Shown: piece after piece, positions 17,018 to 25,413 of the stretch
How positions within the stretch are numbered: position 1 is the stretch's first letter
How the letters are laid out: each line of letters opens with the position of its first letter
NCBI RefSeq assembly: GCF_006334915.2
Contig: NZ_VDMA02000004.1
Location: forward strand, 186,001 to 250,000
Reading direction: 5' to 3'
From: Microbispora catharanthi
GTDB taxonomy: Bacteria > Actinomycetota > Actinomycetes > Streptosporangiales > Streptosporangiaceae
Length of the DNA stretch: 64,000 nucleotides
Made by a program: the position numbers and the translations under genes
The notes under the pieces: generated by a model
What the model was told of the DNA's origin: nothing
Database searches by the model: none
The model's input: the letters and a program-made list of their open reading frames with translations, nothing else

Positions 17018-18066
17018 CGGCCGTGCTGCCGGCCATCCGGGACTTCGAGGCGGCGGCTCGCGACCGGCTGGACCCCGCCCACTACGACTACTTCGCCGGC
17101 GGGGCCGGCGACGAGGTCACGGTGAAGGCCAACGAGGCGGCGTTCGCCCGGCTCGCGCTGCTGCCGCGGGTCCTGCGCGGCGCGGGGAGCCCGCGGTTGG
17201 GGGTCACCCTGCTGGGCAGCCGCGCGGCGATGCCGGTGCTGGTGGCGCCGACCGCGTTCCACCGGCTCGCCGACCCGGAGGGGGAGAAGGCCACGGCCCG
17301 CGCGGCGGCCGCCGCGGAGACCATCATGATCGTGAGCATGGCCGCCACGGTCGCCGTCGAGGACGTCGCGGCCGCGGCGCCGGGCGCCACCCTGTGGTTC
17401 CAGCTCTACGTCCAGCCGGACATGGCCTTCACCGAGGCGGTCGTCCGGCGTGCCGAGAAGGCCGGCTGCGCGGCGCTGGTCGTCACCGTCGACTCCCCTG
17501 CCCGGGGACGCCGGGACCAGGACGTGCGCAACGGCTTCGAGGACCTCCCCGAGGGCATGCGCTGCGAGAACCTGCACGACGGCGACCCCGAGTCGGTGCG
17601 GCCGATCGACATGTCGCCCGCGATCTCCTGGGAGCACGTCGACCTGCTGAGGCGGATGACGCGACTGCCGATCGTGCTCAAGGGCGTCACGCATCCCGCC
17701 GACGCGCGCCTCGCCCTGGACCACGGCGTGTCGGCGCTGTACGTCTCCAACCACGGCGGACGGCAGCTCGACACCGTTCCGGCCACCGTCGATCTGCTGC
17801 CGGAGATCGTGGCCGCCGTCGGCGGGGCCGTACCGGTGCTGATGGACGGAGGGATCCGGCGCGGCACCGACGTGGTCAAGGCGATGGCGCTGGGCGCGTC
17901 CGCCGTCGCGGTCGGCCGTCCGGTGATCTGGGGCCTGGCGGCGGGCGGTGAGTGCGGCGTGGCCCGCGTGCTCGAGTTGCTGCGGGACGAGGTCGAGCAC
18001 GCGCTCACCCTGTGCGGCCTCGCCTCGCCGCACGACCTGGAGCCGGGGCTGGTGCGGCGATGCTGA
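17014..18066 (+). CDS. FMN-dependent alpha-hydroxy-acid oxidase
   Basis: A 350-residue TIM-barrel enzyme of the glycolate/lactate/mandelate oxidase family, turning a 2-hydroxy acid into a 2-oxo acid with O2 or another acceptor. The key residues are present: Tyr in HYDYFAGGAGDE, Tyr in WFQLYV, Asp in VTVDSP, Lys in VLKGVTHPADA, and His and Arg in SNHGGRQLD at about residues 245-253. The phosphate-binding end is MDGGIRRGTDVVKAMALGA. GTG 17014 overlaps the upstream stop. The P450 gene's ATG overlaps this gene's end by seven bases, so the three genes form one translation unit. Confidence 0.88.
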   Translation: MTAVLPAIRDFEAAARDRLDPAHYDYFAGGAGDEVTVKANEAAFARLALLPRVLRGAGSPRLGVTLLGSRAAMPVLVAPTAFHRLADPEGEKATARAAAAAETIMIVSMAATVAVEDVAAAAPGATLWFQLYVQPDMAFTEAVVRRAEKAGCAALVVTVDSPARGRRDQDVRNGFEDLPEGMRCENLHDGDPESVRPIDMSPAISWEHVDLLRRMTRLPIVLKGVTHPADARLALDHGVSALYVSNHGGRQLDTVPATVDLLPEIVAAVGGAVPVLMDGGIRRGTDVVKAMALGASAVAVGRPVIWGLAAGGECGVARVLELLRDEVEHALTLCGLASPHDLEPGLVRRC

Positions 18067-19403
18067 CGGCGGTGTGGGTGGCCGCGGCCATCGTCGTGAT
18101 CAGCCTGCCCCGGTGGCTCCCCGGGCGCGTCGTCGTGCTGCGCGGGTGGGTGTTCACGAGGATCAACGGCGAGGAGAGCATCGCCGTGCCGGGTGACCTG
18201 GTCGGCGTGGACCGGTTCAGGGAGGTCTACTCCCACCCGGCGGCCTCCGGCCGGAGCAAGGGCGCCGTCCTGTCCGACCTGTTCTGGTACTGGCTGTCGC
18301 CGGGGCCCGAGATGCACCAGGAGCACCTGGAGGCGGGGGACCGGTACGACGCCGTCGCCCTGGCCACCCGCCGCATCCTGTCCCAGCCGCGGGCGCGGGT
18401 GGAGGAGCTCACCCGCCGGTGCGTCGGCCGGACGCTGGAGGGCAGGCGCGGGGTGGTCCGGCTGCGCGACCTGATGATGCCGGCCTGGGCCGAGTTCTCC
18501 TACGAGCTCGTCTTCCGCGAGCCCTGCCCGCCGCACGCCCGCGACCTCATCGTCGGCAACGCGGACGACGTCGTGACCGCGCTCAAGTGCTGCGGCCTGC
18601 GGCACATGGACCGGCGCGACCGGCTGACCGCCTATCTCGTCGAGTCGCTGCCCCGGGTGGCGCACGAGCTCCCGGCGGGCCTGACGGCCCGGGAGCAGGC
18701 GCTGTATCTCCAGGGCGCCTTCTTCAACACCGCGGTCGTGCAGATGTCGGAGGCCACGGCCCATGTGCTGATGGCTCTGGCCCGGCACCCGGACGTACAG
18801 GACGGAGCGCGTGCCGGAGACGACCGCTTCCTCGACCAGGTGATCTCGGAGACGCTGCGGCTCTACCCGCTCTTCGGCATCGCCCACCGCGTCACCACGG
18901 GCGACATCCCCGTGGCCGAGGGCGTCGTCATCCCGGCCGGTTCGGTGCTGTGCTTCGACTACCCCGCCTTCCACCGCGCGGGCTTCCCCGATCCCGAGCG
19001 CTTCGATCCCGGACGCTTCGCCCCCGGGCACGCCCCGGTCAGGGAGCTCAACCACATCCCGTTCGGCATGCCGGCGAACCGGCCCTGCCCGGCGTGGCGG
19101 CTCGCGCCGCTCGCCATGCGGGTCGCGGTGCGGGAGGTCCTGCGTTCGTACGAGCTCGACTCCACCGCCGCGCACACCCGGTCGCTGCCCAACCGGGGAC
19201 CGTGCCTCCTCACCCCGCTGAACGCGCGGCGCGGGCGGGGACGCCGCCTGACGCTGCTGTTCATGCGGCTCAGGGACGGCTGGGAGGACGTCTGGCGCAG
19301 TCTGGTGCAGCTCGTCCTCGGCACGTACATGGTGTGGGACGCGCGCCGGCTGCGGCTGTGCGAGCGCCACTTCTCCGGCGACGCCCGTTCCGCAAGCACG
19401 TAG
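18060..19403 (+). CDS. Cytochrome P450 with non-canonical heme signature
   Basis: A 447-residue P450-like protein with an N-terminal hydrophobic segment (VWVAAAIVVISL), unusual for soluble bacterial P450s. It has the ExxR motif (SETLRLYP near residue 262) and the DPERFDPGRFA meander. The heme-thiolate region reads IPFGMPANRPCPAWRLAPLA, with Cys near 342; it lacks the usual FGxGxHxCxG glycines. Helix I is weak (FFNTAVVQMSEATAH). It likely hydroxylates or couples a cluster intermediate, or performs a peroxidase-like reaction. Its start lies inside the preceding gene's last codons. Confidence 0.78.
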   Translation: MLTAVWVAAAIVVISLPRWLPGRVVVLRGWVFTRINGEESIAVPGDLVGVDRFREVYSHPAASGRSKGAVLSDLFWYWLSPGPEMHQEHLEAGDRYDAVALATRRILSQPRARVEELTRRCVGRTLEGRRGVVRLRDLMMPAWAEFSYELVFREPCPPHARDLIVGNADDVVTALKCCGLRHMDRRDRLTAYLVESLPRVAHELPAGLTAREQALYLQGAFFNTAVVQMSEATAHVLMALARHPDVQDGARAGDDRFLDQVISETLRLYPLFGIAHRVTTGDIPVAEGVVIPAGSVLCFDYPAFHRAGFPDPERFDPGRFAPGHAPVRELNHIPFGMPANRPCPAWRLAPLAMRVAVREVLRSYELDSTAAHTRSLPNRGPCLLTPLNARRGRGRRLTLLFMRLRDGWEDVWRSLVQLVLGTYMVWDARRLRLCERHFSGDARSAST

Positions 19404-19449
19404 ACCACCGGCCGACCTCAGGTCCCGACCACGAGCGGAGGCGCAAGCC

Positions 19450-20808
19450 ATGCCCGTTCCGGCCCTTCTCCCCGCCCTTCTCCCGACAGAGGCGTCCGCC
19501 GCCGACCCCAACCTCGAACTGGCCCTCAAAGTGCTGCCGGCCCTGGCCGTGATCCTGCTGACCGCGGCGCTGTGCGGCCGGCTGGCCACTTTGGTGATGC
19601 AGCCGCGCGTCGTCGGCGAGATGGTCGCCGGCGTCCTGCTCGGGCCGACGCTGCTCGGCGCGGTGTTCCCCGACGCCCAGGCGGCCCTGTTCCCGACCCA
19701 GGTCAGGCCGGTCCTGTACGTGCTCAGCACCCTCGGCCTGACGTTGTACATGTTCCTGGTCGGAGCCGGGATGGACCACGACGCCCGGGCGCCGGGCGAG
19801 CTGCGCAAGGCGAGCGTGCTGGCGGCGTCGGGGATCATCTCCCCGCTGGTCCTCGGCGGCGCCGCCGGGCTCGTCCTGTGGGAGCGGCTCTCCCGCCCGG
19901 ACGTCGGCCGGCTGGAGTTCGCCCTGTTCCTCGGGGGAGCGCTGTCGCTGACCGCGTTCCCCATGCTCGCCAGGATCCTGTACGAGCGCGGGCTGCAGAA
20001 CACCCGCGTCGGCCGGATCGCCCTGCTGGCCGCCTCCATCGACGACGCCGTGGCCTGGTGCCTGCTCGCGGCGCTGTCGGCGGTGCACCTGGGCGGCGGT
20101 CCCGGTGACACGCTGCGCACCATCGCCCTTGCGGCCGTGTTCGCGGTGGTGATGCTCGGGGTGGTGGCTCCGCTGCTGCGCCCTCTGGGCCGCCGCGTCG
20201 CGCGTACCGGGCGCCTCGGCACCGGCGCCGTGTACGTGATCGTGCTGGTGCCGCTCGCGGCCGGGTGGATCACCGACGCGATCGGCGTCTATTCGGTGTT
20301 CGGCGGCTTCGTCGCCGGGTTGGCCATGCCGCGCGAGCCGGCGTTCCGCGCCGCTCTGCACGGCCGGATGATGGATCTCGTCTCGACCCTGCTGCTGCCC
20401 GTCTTCTTCGCGTTCTCGGGGTTGAACACCCATCTCGGCGGCATCACCGGCGGTTTCGCGCTCCTGGCGTTCGCGCTGATCCTGATCCTGGCCTTCTCCG
20501 GGAAGTACTTCGGCTGCTCGCTGGCGACGCGGGCGCTGGGATTCGGCTGGCGCGAATCCTGGGCCATGGGCGCGATGATGAACGCCCGCGGACTGATGAT
20601 CCTCATCTTCATCAACATCGGCCTGGCGCAGGGCATGATCACGCAGGAGCTCTTCGCGATGCTCGTCCTCGTGGCCGTGCTCACCACCGCGGCAGCCCTG
20701 CCGCTGTACAAGCTGGCGCTGCCCGAGCGCCACGAGCCGGCCGATGCGGGAAGCGCGGGGAGCGCGGCCCCGGTGGGCGCGGCGGCGGGAGAAACCGGTT
20801 TCATCTAA
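19450..20808 (+). CDS. Cation:proton antiporter (CPA2 family)
   Basis: A 452-residue membrane protein of the Na+/H+ exchanger type with about 12 predicted membrane segments. Visible marks are the early VGEMVAGVLLGPTLLG, the FALFLGGALSLTAFPML helix and the ASIDDAVAWCLLA segment with the two acids used for ion exchange. MNARGLMILIFINIGLAQ lies near the end. GGAGG-type bases precede ATG 19450. It follows the P450 in the same direction with 46 bases between. In a biosynthetic setting it may give self-protection or ion balance; it could equally be housekeeping. Confidence 0.85.
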   Translation: MPVPALLPALLPTEASAADPNLELALKVLPALAVILLTAALCGRLATLVMQPRVVGEMVAGVLLGPTLLGAVFPDAQAALFPTQVRPVLYVLSTLGLTLYMFLVGAGMDHDARAPGELRKASVLAASGIISPLVLGGAAGLVLWERLSRPDVGRLEFALFLGGALSLTAFPMLARILYERGLQNTRVGRIALLAASIDDAVAWCLLAALSAVHLGGGPGDTLRTIALAAVFAVVMLGVVAPLLRPLGRRVARTGRLGTGAVYVIVLVPLAAGWITDAIGVYSVFGGFVAGLAMPREPAFRAALHGRMMDLVSTLLLPVFFAFSGLNTHLGGITGGFALLAFALILILAFSGKYFGCSLATRALGFGWRESWAMGAMMNARGLMILIFINIGLAQGMITQELFAMLVLVAVLTTAAALPLYKLALPERHEPADAGSAGSAAPVGAAAGETGFI

Positions 20809-20910
20809 TTTCATGTGTAAGTTCGGACATTCGCAGAATATGGGGGGAGGTTCCCGGGGGCGGCATTCCGAACTCTGGAAATTTCCCGATCGCGGTGCCA
20901 CGGTTGTCCG

Positions 20911-21600
20911 GTGGCACGGATATCGGGGACATCCGAACCGCGCTCCTTGCGCCTGCTGCTCGTGGAGGACGACCGCGAGCTGGGAGACATGCTGGTCGAG
21001 GTGTTCGGCGACCAGGGATACACGGTCGACCTGGCGCTGGAGGGCCAGCGGGGCCTGCACCTGGCGCTGAGCCGCGGCTACGACGCGATGATCATCGATC
21101 GCGGGCTGCCCGTGGTCGACGGGCTCGATCTGTTGCGGCGGCTGCGCCGGCAGGCGGTCACCGTGCCGGTGCTGATGCTCACCGCCTTCGGCGCCCTCGC
21201 CGACCGGGTCACCGGACTCGACGCGGGCGCCGAGGACTACCTGGTCAAGCCGTTCGAGATCGACGAGCTGCTGGCCAGGGTGCGCGCCCTGCACCGCAGA
21301 AACCTGGACCAGGCCGCGCTGCTGCCGCTCGGCGCCGGCTGGCTCGACTCCGCGTCCAGCACCGTACGGCTGCCGTCCGGCGAGCAGGTGACGCTGTCCG
21401 GCCAGGAGTGCCGGCTGCTACACGCGCTGGCGGCCCGTCCCCGGCAGGTGCACACCCGCACCTCGCTGCGGCAGCGGATCTTCGACGGCGCCAGGACCGA
21501 GTCGATCGTGGACACCTACGTCTACTACCTGCGCAACAAGCTGGGGCCCGGCGTCGTCCGTACCGTGCGGGGCGTGGGGTACCGCCTGGGCGAGCTGTGA
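20911..21600 (+). CDS. OmpR family response regulator
   Basis: A 229-residue two-component response regulator. The receiver domain has acidic pocket residues in LLLVEDDREL, the phosphoacceptor Asp63 in MIIDRGLPVVDG, and Lys113 in YLVKPFEID. A winged-helix DNA-binding domain fills the C-terminal half (RTSLRQRIFDG, TYVYYLRNKLG, RTVRGVGYRLGEL). GTG 20911 is the longest start; its ribosome site is weak. Its stop overlaps the sensor kinase start (GTGA). Since OmpR-type regulators bind 11-bp-phased repeats, it is a candidate for the CTCTGA repeats in the cluster upstream. Confidence 0.88.
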   Translation: MARISGTSEPRSLRLLLVEDDRELGDMLVEVFGDQGYTVDLALEGQRGLHLALSRGYDAMIIDRGLPVVDGLDLLRRLRRQAVTVPVLMLTAFGALADRVTGLDAGAEDYLVKPFEIDELLARVRALHRRNLDQAALLPLGAGWLDSASSTVRLPSGEQVTLSGQECRLLHALAARPRQVHTRTSLRQRIFDGARTESIVDTYVYYLRNKLGPGVVRTVRGVGYRLGEL

Positions 21601-22916
21601 CGACCAGACGGTCCTTCGACCCGGAGCGGCGCCTGCTGATCCGGACCCGCCGCCGGATCACCGCGCAGGTGGCGGCCGTGTTCTCGCTGGCGATCGCCCT
21701 CCTGGGCACGCTGGTCTACTGCGTCGTGGTCGGCGAGCAGGATGCCACCGCCCGGCGCGACCTGGCCGTGGCCGCGATGTCGGCCCCGATGGACCACCCG
21801 CCGCCCTGCGTATGGCTGTTCGAACTCCGGGCGAACACCGTGCGGAGCTCCCCGGGGGCGCCGGAGAGCCTGCCGGTGCGCGAGACGCTCGACCGGGTCG
21901 CCGCCGACGGGCGCACCCGGGTCGACGTCGCGGAGGTCGGCGGCCATACCTACCTGGTCCGTACGCAGCGGCGCGGCGACGTGCCCCTGCAGGCGGTGAG
22001 GGACATGTACTACCCCGTCACCGAGCGGCGGCGGCTGCTGCGCACGCTCTGCGCGGCCGAGGTCGCGGCCCTGCTGGCGGCGTTGCTGATCGGCCAGGTC
22101 CTCGCCCGCCGGGCGATCGCGCCGCTGGGCGAGGCCCTCGACCGGCAGCGCCGGTTCACCGCCGACGTCAGCCATGAACTGCGCAGCCCGCTGACCCGCC
22201 TGCACGTCCGCGCGCAGCTCGCCGCCCGGCGCCTGCGCCGGGACCCCGATCCTCTTGTCGTCGTGGGCGACGTCGACCGGCTGGTCACCGGCATCGGGCA
22301 GTTGGGCGAGGTGATCGAGGACCTGTTGCTGTCGACCCAGCTCAGGCAGCGCCGCCGGCCGTTCGGGCCCGCGGACCTGGCCGCGTTGGCGGAGGAGTCG
22401 GCCGACGCCGAGGCGGCCCGCGCCGGGCAGCGCGGGGTGACGATCGACCTGCGGCGAAGTCCGGGTGACCATGTGGTGTGCGGAGCGCCGTCCGCGCTGC
22501 GCCGGGTGATCTCGGCGCTCCTCGACAACGCGCTCCGCCACACCTCGGCGGGCGGCCACATCTGGGTGACCGTGTGTTCAGGTCCGGAGACGGTTCGGCT
22601 CAGTGTGCGGGACGACGGCGTGGGGCTGGACCCGCGTGACGGCGAGCGCCTGCTCGCCCGACATGTCGGCGCGCCTCACACCGGAGGTCTCGGCATCGGC
22701 CTGGCTCTCGTGAGCGAGGTGATGGACGCGCACGGCGGCACGATCGACGTGGACGGGCGGCCGGGAGCCGGAGCCACCTTCACCATCTCTCTCCCACGGG
22801 CGGCGCCGGACCCCGCTCCGCGCCTGTCCCGGATCTTCCTGCCCCAGCAGGCGCTCAGTGAGACGAACAGAACGCCTGAGGCGACCGCCTCCGGCCCCGG
22901 CGACGCCTCCCTGTAG
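21597..22916 (+). CDS. Sensor histidine kinase
   Basis: A 439-residue membrane kinase with two TM helices (about residues 22-45 and 150-172) around a short extracytoplasmic sensor region. A linker follows, then the HisKA dimer helix FTADVSHELRSPLTRL with phosphoacceptor His193. The HATPase domain contains ALLDNALRHT, RDDGVGL and GGLGIGLALV. It is coupled by GTGA to the response regulator. The C-terminal 35 residues are a low-complexity tail. The signal is unknown; the position at the end of the oxidative cluster suggests it senses an envelope or product-related cue. Confidence 0.88.
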   Translation: MTTRRSFDPERRLLIRTRRRITAQVAAVFSLAIALLGTLVYCVVVGEQDATARRDLAVAAMSAPMDHPPPCVWLFELRANTVRSSPGAPESLPVRETLDRVAADGRTRVDVAEVGGHTYLVRTQRRGDVPLQAVRDMYYPVTERRRLLRTLCAAEVAALLAALLIGQVLARRAIAPLGEALDRQRRFTADVSHELRSPLTRLHVRAQLAARRLRRDPDPLVVVGDVDRLVTGIGQLGEVIEDLLLSTQLRQRRRPFGPADLAALAEESADAEAARAGQRGVTIDLRRSPGDHVVCGAPSALRRVISALLDNALRHTSAGGHIWVTVCSGPETVRLSVRDDGVGLDPRDGERLLARHVGAPHTGGLGIGLALVSEVMDAHGGTIDVDGRPGAGATFTISLPRAAPDPAPRLSRIFLPQQALSETNRTPEATASGPGDASL

Positions 22917-22931
22917 TCCTCGGGGGCGTGC

Positions 22932-23531
22932 TCATGGGTGGGACTGCCGCGAGACGAGGGTGTGATCGGGCGCGGTCGCGGCGTCGAGCAGCGCCCGGGC
23001 GGCGGACCGGGCGCGCTCCGCGGGGTCGGCGGCCGTGCCCATGGCGGCGGCGACGATGGCCCCCTCCACCAGCAGCAGGAGCTGGTCGGCGAGCACGTCC
23101 GGGTCGGCGGCGCCCGCCTCGGCCGCGAGCGTGCGCAGCCGTTCCCGCAGCGTGCGCTTGTGCGCCCGCGCCGCCGCCGCGACGGGCGGTGACGCCGGGC
23201 CGAGCTCGCCGAAGGCGTTGATGAACGAGCAGCCGCGGAAGTCGGCCGTCCCGAACCACTCGGCGAGGAAGCCGAAGACGGCGAGCATGCGCTCGCAGGG
23301 CTCACCGACACGGCCGAGATGGTCGGCCAGAGCGTCGTTCCACCGCCGGTCGCGATGCTCCAGGTACGCCTCCACCAGCGCGTCCTTGGAGGCGTAGCAC
23401 TGGTAGAGCCGCTTGAGCGAGACCCCCGCCGCGTCGCGGATCTGGTCCATGCCCACGGCCTGGATGCCCCGTGCGTAGAACAACCGCTCGGCGGCGTCCA
23501 GAATGCGCCGGCGCGCCTCTTCTTCGTCCAT
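22932..23531 (-). CDS. TetR family transcriptional regulator
   Basis: A 199-residue TetR-type repressor. The helix-turn-helix is at the N-terminus (ARRRILDAAERLFYARGIQA, DAAGVSLKRLYQCYASKDAL) and the ligand domain (with AEWFGTADFRGCSFINAF) resembles the group that controls small oxidoreductases. Start 23531 is preferred (AGGTG upstream); an in-frame GTG at 23555 is possible. It is divergent from the DUF1348 gene across an operator palindrome, so it probably represses itself and that gene. Confidence 0.88.
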   Translation of the reverse strand: MDEEEARRRILDAAERLFYARGIQAVGMDQIRDAAGVSLKRLYQCYASKDALVEAYLEHRDRRWNDALADHLGRVGEPCERMLAVFGFLAEWFGTADFRGCSFINAFGELGPASPPVAAAARAHKRTLRERLRTLAAEAGAADPDVLADQLLLLVEGAIVAAAMGTAADPAERARSAARALLDAATAPDHTLVSRQSHP

Positions 23532-23601
23532 CCGCACCTGTCGGATCCCGTCCACCCGCCCCTCCTCGTCGAGGAAAACGCTCGTTCTCTACGATACGTA
23601 G

Positions 23602-23619
23602 GGAGAACACTCGTTCTCC
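23602..23619. promoter_or_regulatory. TetR-type operator palindrome
   Basis: GGAGAAC-ACTC-GTTCTCC is a perfect inverted repeat about 20 bases before the DUF1348 start. An overlapping, wider dyad (GTTCTC at 23584-23589 with GAGAAC at 23603-23608, around CTACGATACGTAG) lies beside it. Together they fit two adjacent sites for the divergent TetR repressor. Confidence 0.6.
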
Positions 23620-23640
23620 TATTGGGGAAGGACAGCCACG

Positions 23641-24099
23641 ATGAGCACACGCCCGCCGCTTCCGCCGTTCACCGAGGAGACCGCCAGGCAGAAGGTGCAG
23701 GCCGCCGAGGACGCCTGGAACACCAGGGACCCCGAACGCGTCGCGCTCGCGTACACCGAGGACTCGGTGTGGCGCAACCGCTCGGAGTTCCTGACCGGGC
23801 GGGAGGAGATCGTCGCCTTCCTGCGCCGCAAGTGGGAGCGCGAGCGCGACTACGCCCTGCGCAAGGACCTGTGGACCTTCGGCGGCGACCGCATCGCCGT
23901 GCGGTTCCAGTACGAGTGGCACGACGCCGAGGGCCGGTGGTGGCGCAGCTACGGCAACGAATTGTGGGAGTTCACCGCCGACGGCCTGATGAGCCGCAGG
24001 GAGGCGAGCATCAACGACGTGCCGATCGAGGAGAGCGAGCGGCGCATCCGCGGCCCGCGCCCCGAGTCGGAGCGCGGGGCCGGCCTCCCGCTCGCCTGA
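23641..24099 (+). CDS. DUF1348 / NTF2-like family protein
   Basis: A 152-residue cone-shaped (SnoaL/NTF2-like) fold protein of the DUF1348 group: [20 protein letters not shown], then [34 protein letters not shown] and [18 protein letters not shown] are the diagnostic blocks. Function in this family is not settled; relatives bind or isomerise small molecules. GGGGAAGGA precedes ATG 23641. It is controlled, probably, by the divergent TetR gene. It converges on the ThiF-like gene. Confidence 0.87.
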   Translation: MSTRPPLPPFTEETARQKVQAAEDAWNTRDPERVALAYTEDSVWRNRSEFLTGREEIVAFLRRKWERERDYALRKDLWTFGGDRIAVRFQYEWHDAEGRWWRSYGNELWEFTADGLMSRREASINDVPIEESERRIRGPRPESERGAGLPLA

Positions 24100-24123
24100 C
24101 CGGCGGGGGCGGCCCGAGGCCCG

Positions 24124-25212
24124 TCACCCGGCCATGCTGCCGAGGGACTCGGCGCGGAGCGCGTCCGGCGCGCAGGCGGGGCAGTCCGGCGCCGCCGGAT
24201 GGCGCGTGTAGACGTGCTGGTCCGGGGCGACGAGGTTGATGCCGGTGACGTAGCTGCCCGAGGTCGCGGGAATCCCGGTCAGGAACGCGATGACCGCCTG
24301 GGCGGTCAGGTGGCCCGACACTCCGGCGGAGGGCGCGATGACGTCCGGCCCGCCGAGGTCGAGGGGGATCCCCGGCGCGAGCGGGGCGTCGACGCTCGCG
24401 GTCAGGCACTCGTAGCACGGGCCGCCGGGAGTGAAAGCCGCCACGCTCACCAGCGGGCCGTTGTAACCGCCGAGCGCCCACGGGATCCTCTCCGACAGGC
24501 ACGCCCGGTTGACCCAGATGCGGATGCCGCCCCGGCCGGCCGGTTCGTCGGCGCACATCGCGACCGCGTCGAACCCGCGTACGAGGTCGAGCATGTCCTC
24601 CTCGCACTCGACCGCCCGGGTCTCCCCGGTGACGCGGACGGAGGAGTTGACCTCGGCGAGCCGGGCGACGGCCACGTCCACCTTGAGACTGCCGATGTCG
24701 GCCTCCCGATAGAGGGCCTGCCGCGTCAGGTTCGACAGCTCGACCAGATCGCGGTCGACGCAGTGGATCTCGCCGACGCCGCACGCGGCGAGTGCCCAGG
24801 CCGTGTGGCTGCCGGTGCCGCCCAGCCCGAGGACGAGCACGCGGGAGCGTTTGAGACGGACCTGGGCCTCCCAGCCGTGCTCGCGCGGCGCGAGGCCGCT
24901 GCCGCGGAAGAACGCCGCGTTGCGCGAGTAGCGTTCGAGCTCTCGCAGGCTGAGCTCCTCGGGCCGCGGGCCGGCGGCGTCCTCCACATATCCCGAGGTG
25001 AGCAGGAGATCGACGACGCCGGTCGCCTCGGCCTCGGTGAGCCCCGGGAACGCGCGGCGCAGGCGGGCGACGACCTCCTCCGGGGTCCTCGTGCCGTCCA
25101 TCGCGTTCAGGGCCGCCCAGGCGTGGCCGTCCGGATCGCTGATCTCCTGCGCGGCCCCGCCTATCCGGATCCGGTCGTTGCCGTACCTGTGGGGGCGGTG
25201 CTGGGCTTTCAC
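24124..25212 (-). CDS. ThiF/E1-like adenylyltransferase with RRE/PqqD-like N-terminus
   Basis: A 362-residue protein of the E1/ThiF/MoeB superfamily, which adenylates a C-terminal carboxylate. The first 80 residues look like a PqqD-type winged helix (DPDGHAWAALNAMDGTRTPE, then VVDLLLTSGYVED), the fold RiPP enzymes use to hold leader peptides. The E1 domain has VLVLGLGGTGSHTAWAL at 126-142, acids in CVDRDLVELSNLTRQ and two CxxC pairs (CYEC, CPAC) for zinc. GTG 25212 is chosen since it overlaps the stop of a small Cys-rich ORF as GTGA; TTG 25260 in the same frame is the alternative. A role in peptide modification is inferred. Confidence 0.78.
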   Translation of the reverse strand: MKAQHRPHRYGNDRIRIGGAAQEISDPDGHAWAALNAMDGTRTPEEVVARLRRAFPGLTEAEATGVVDLLLTSGYVEDAAGPRPEELSLRELERYSRNAAFFRGSGLAPREHGWEAQVRLKRSRVLVLGLGGTGSHTAWALAACGVGEIHCVDRDLVELSNLTRQALYREADIGSLKVDVAVARLAEVNSSVRVTGETRAVECEEDMLDLVRGFDAVAMCADEPAGRGGIRIWVNRACLSERIPWALGGYNGPLVSVAAFTPGGPCYECLTASVDAPLAPGIPLDLGGPDVIAPSAGVSGHLTAQAVIAFLTGIPATSGSYVTGINLVAPDQHVYTRHPAAPDCPACAPDALRAESLGSMAG

Positions 25213-25295
25213 ACGGGGCAACCGCAAGGCGACCTCTCGGCATCGCGAGCGGGACAACAATCGACAAGTGGATCTTTCTGGAAGTGTCCATCCAT
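25209..25295 (-). CDS. Possible Cys-rich precursor peptide coupled to ThiF gene
   Basis: A 28-residue ORF starting at ATG 25295 and ending VDCCPARDAERSPCGCPV. The frame stays open upstream, and an ATG at 25415 would give 68 residues. Its TGA overlaps the GTG of the ThiF-like gene. Four Cys in the last 16 residues, a coupled E1-like enzyme and a possible leader-binding domain are what a RiPP precursor would look like. Against it: no clear ribosome site before ATG 25295, and open frames on the wrong strand are common in GC-rich DNA. I do not recognise the family. Confidence 0.35.
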   Translation of the reverse strand: MDGHFQKDPLVDCCPARDAERSPCGCPV

Positions 25296-25413
25296 GTCAA
25301 GGCGAATGCCGAAGCGGCATCGTCCCTGGATGCGGCGGCGACCGATGCCGTGACCGTGAGCCGGCCGTTCCGGGCGCGCTGTTTTGTCGGACGCCTCGGC
25401 TACGTTCCGGATC

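Noticed and set aside
20821..20873. GTTCGGA / TCCGAAC dyad before the response regulator gene
   Set aside because: The 7-base arms are 39 bases apart, which is weak and could arise by chance.
25284..25413. Plus-strand leader-like ORF (GTG 25284) as an alternative precursor peptide
   Set aside because: It has no stop before the SWIM gene and runs on through it in another frame, so it cannot be a short peptide.
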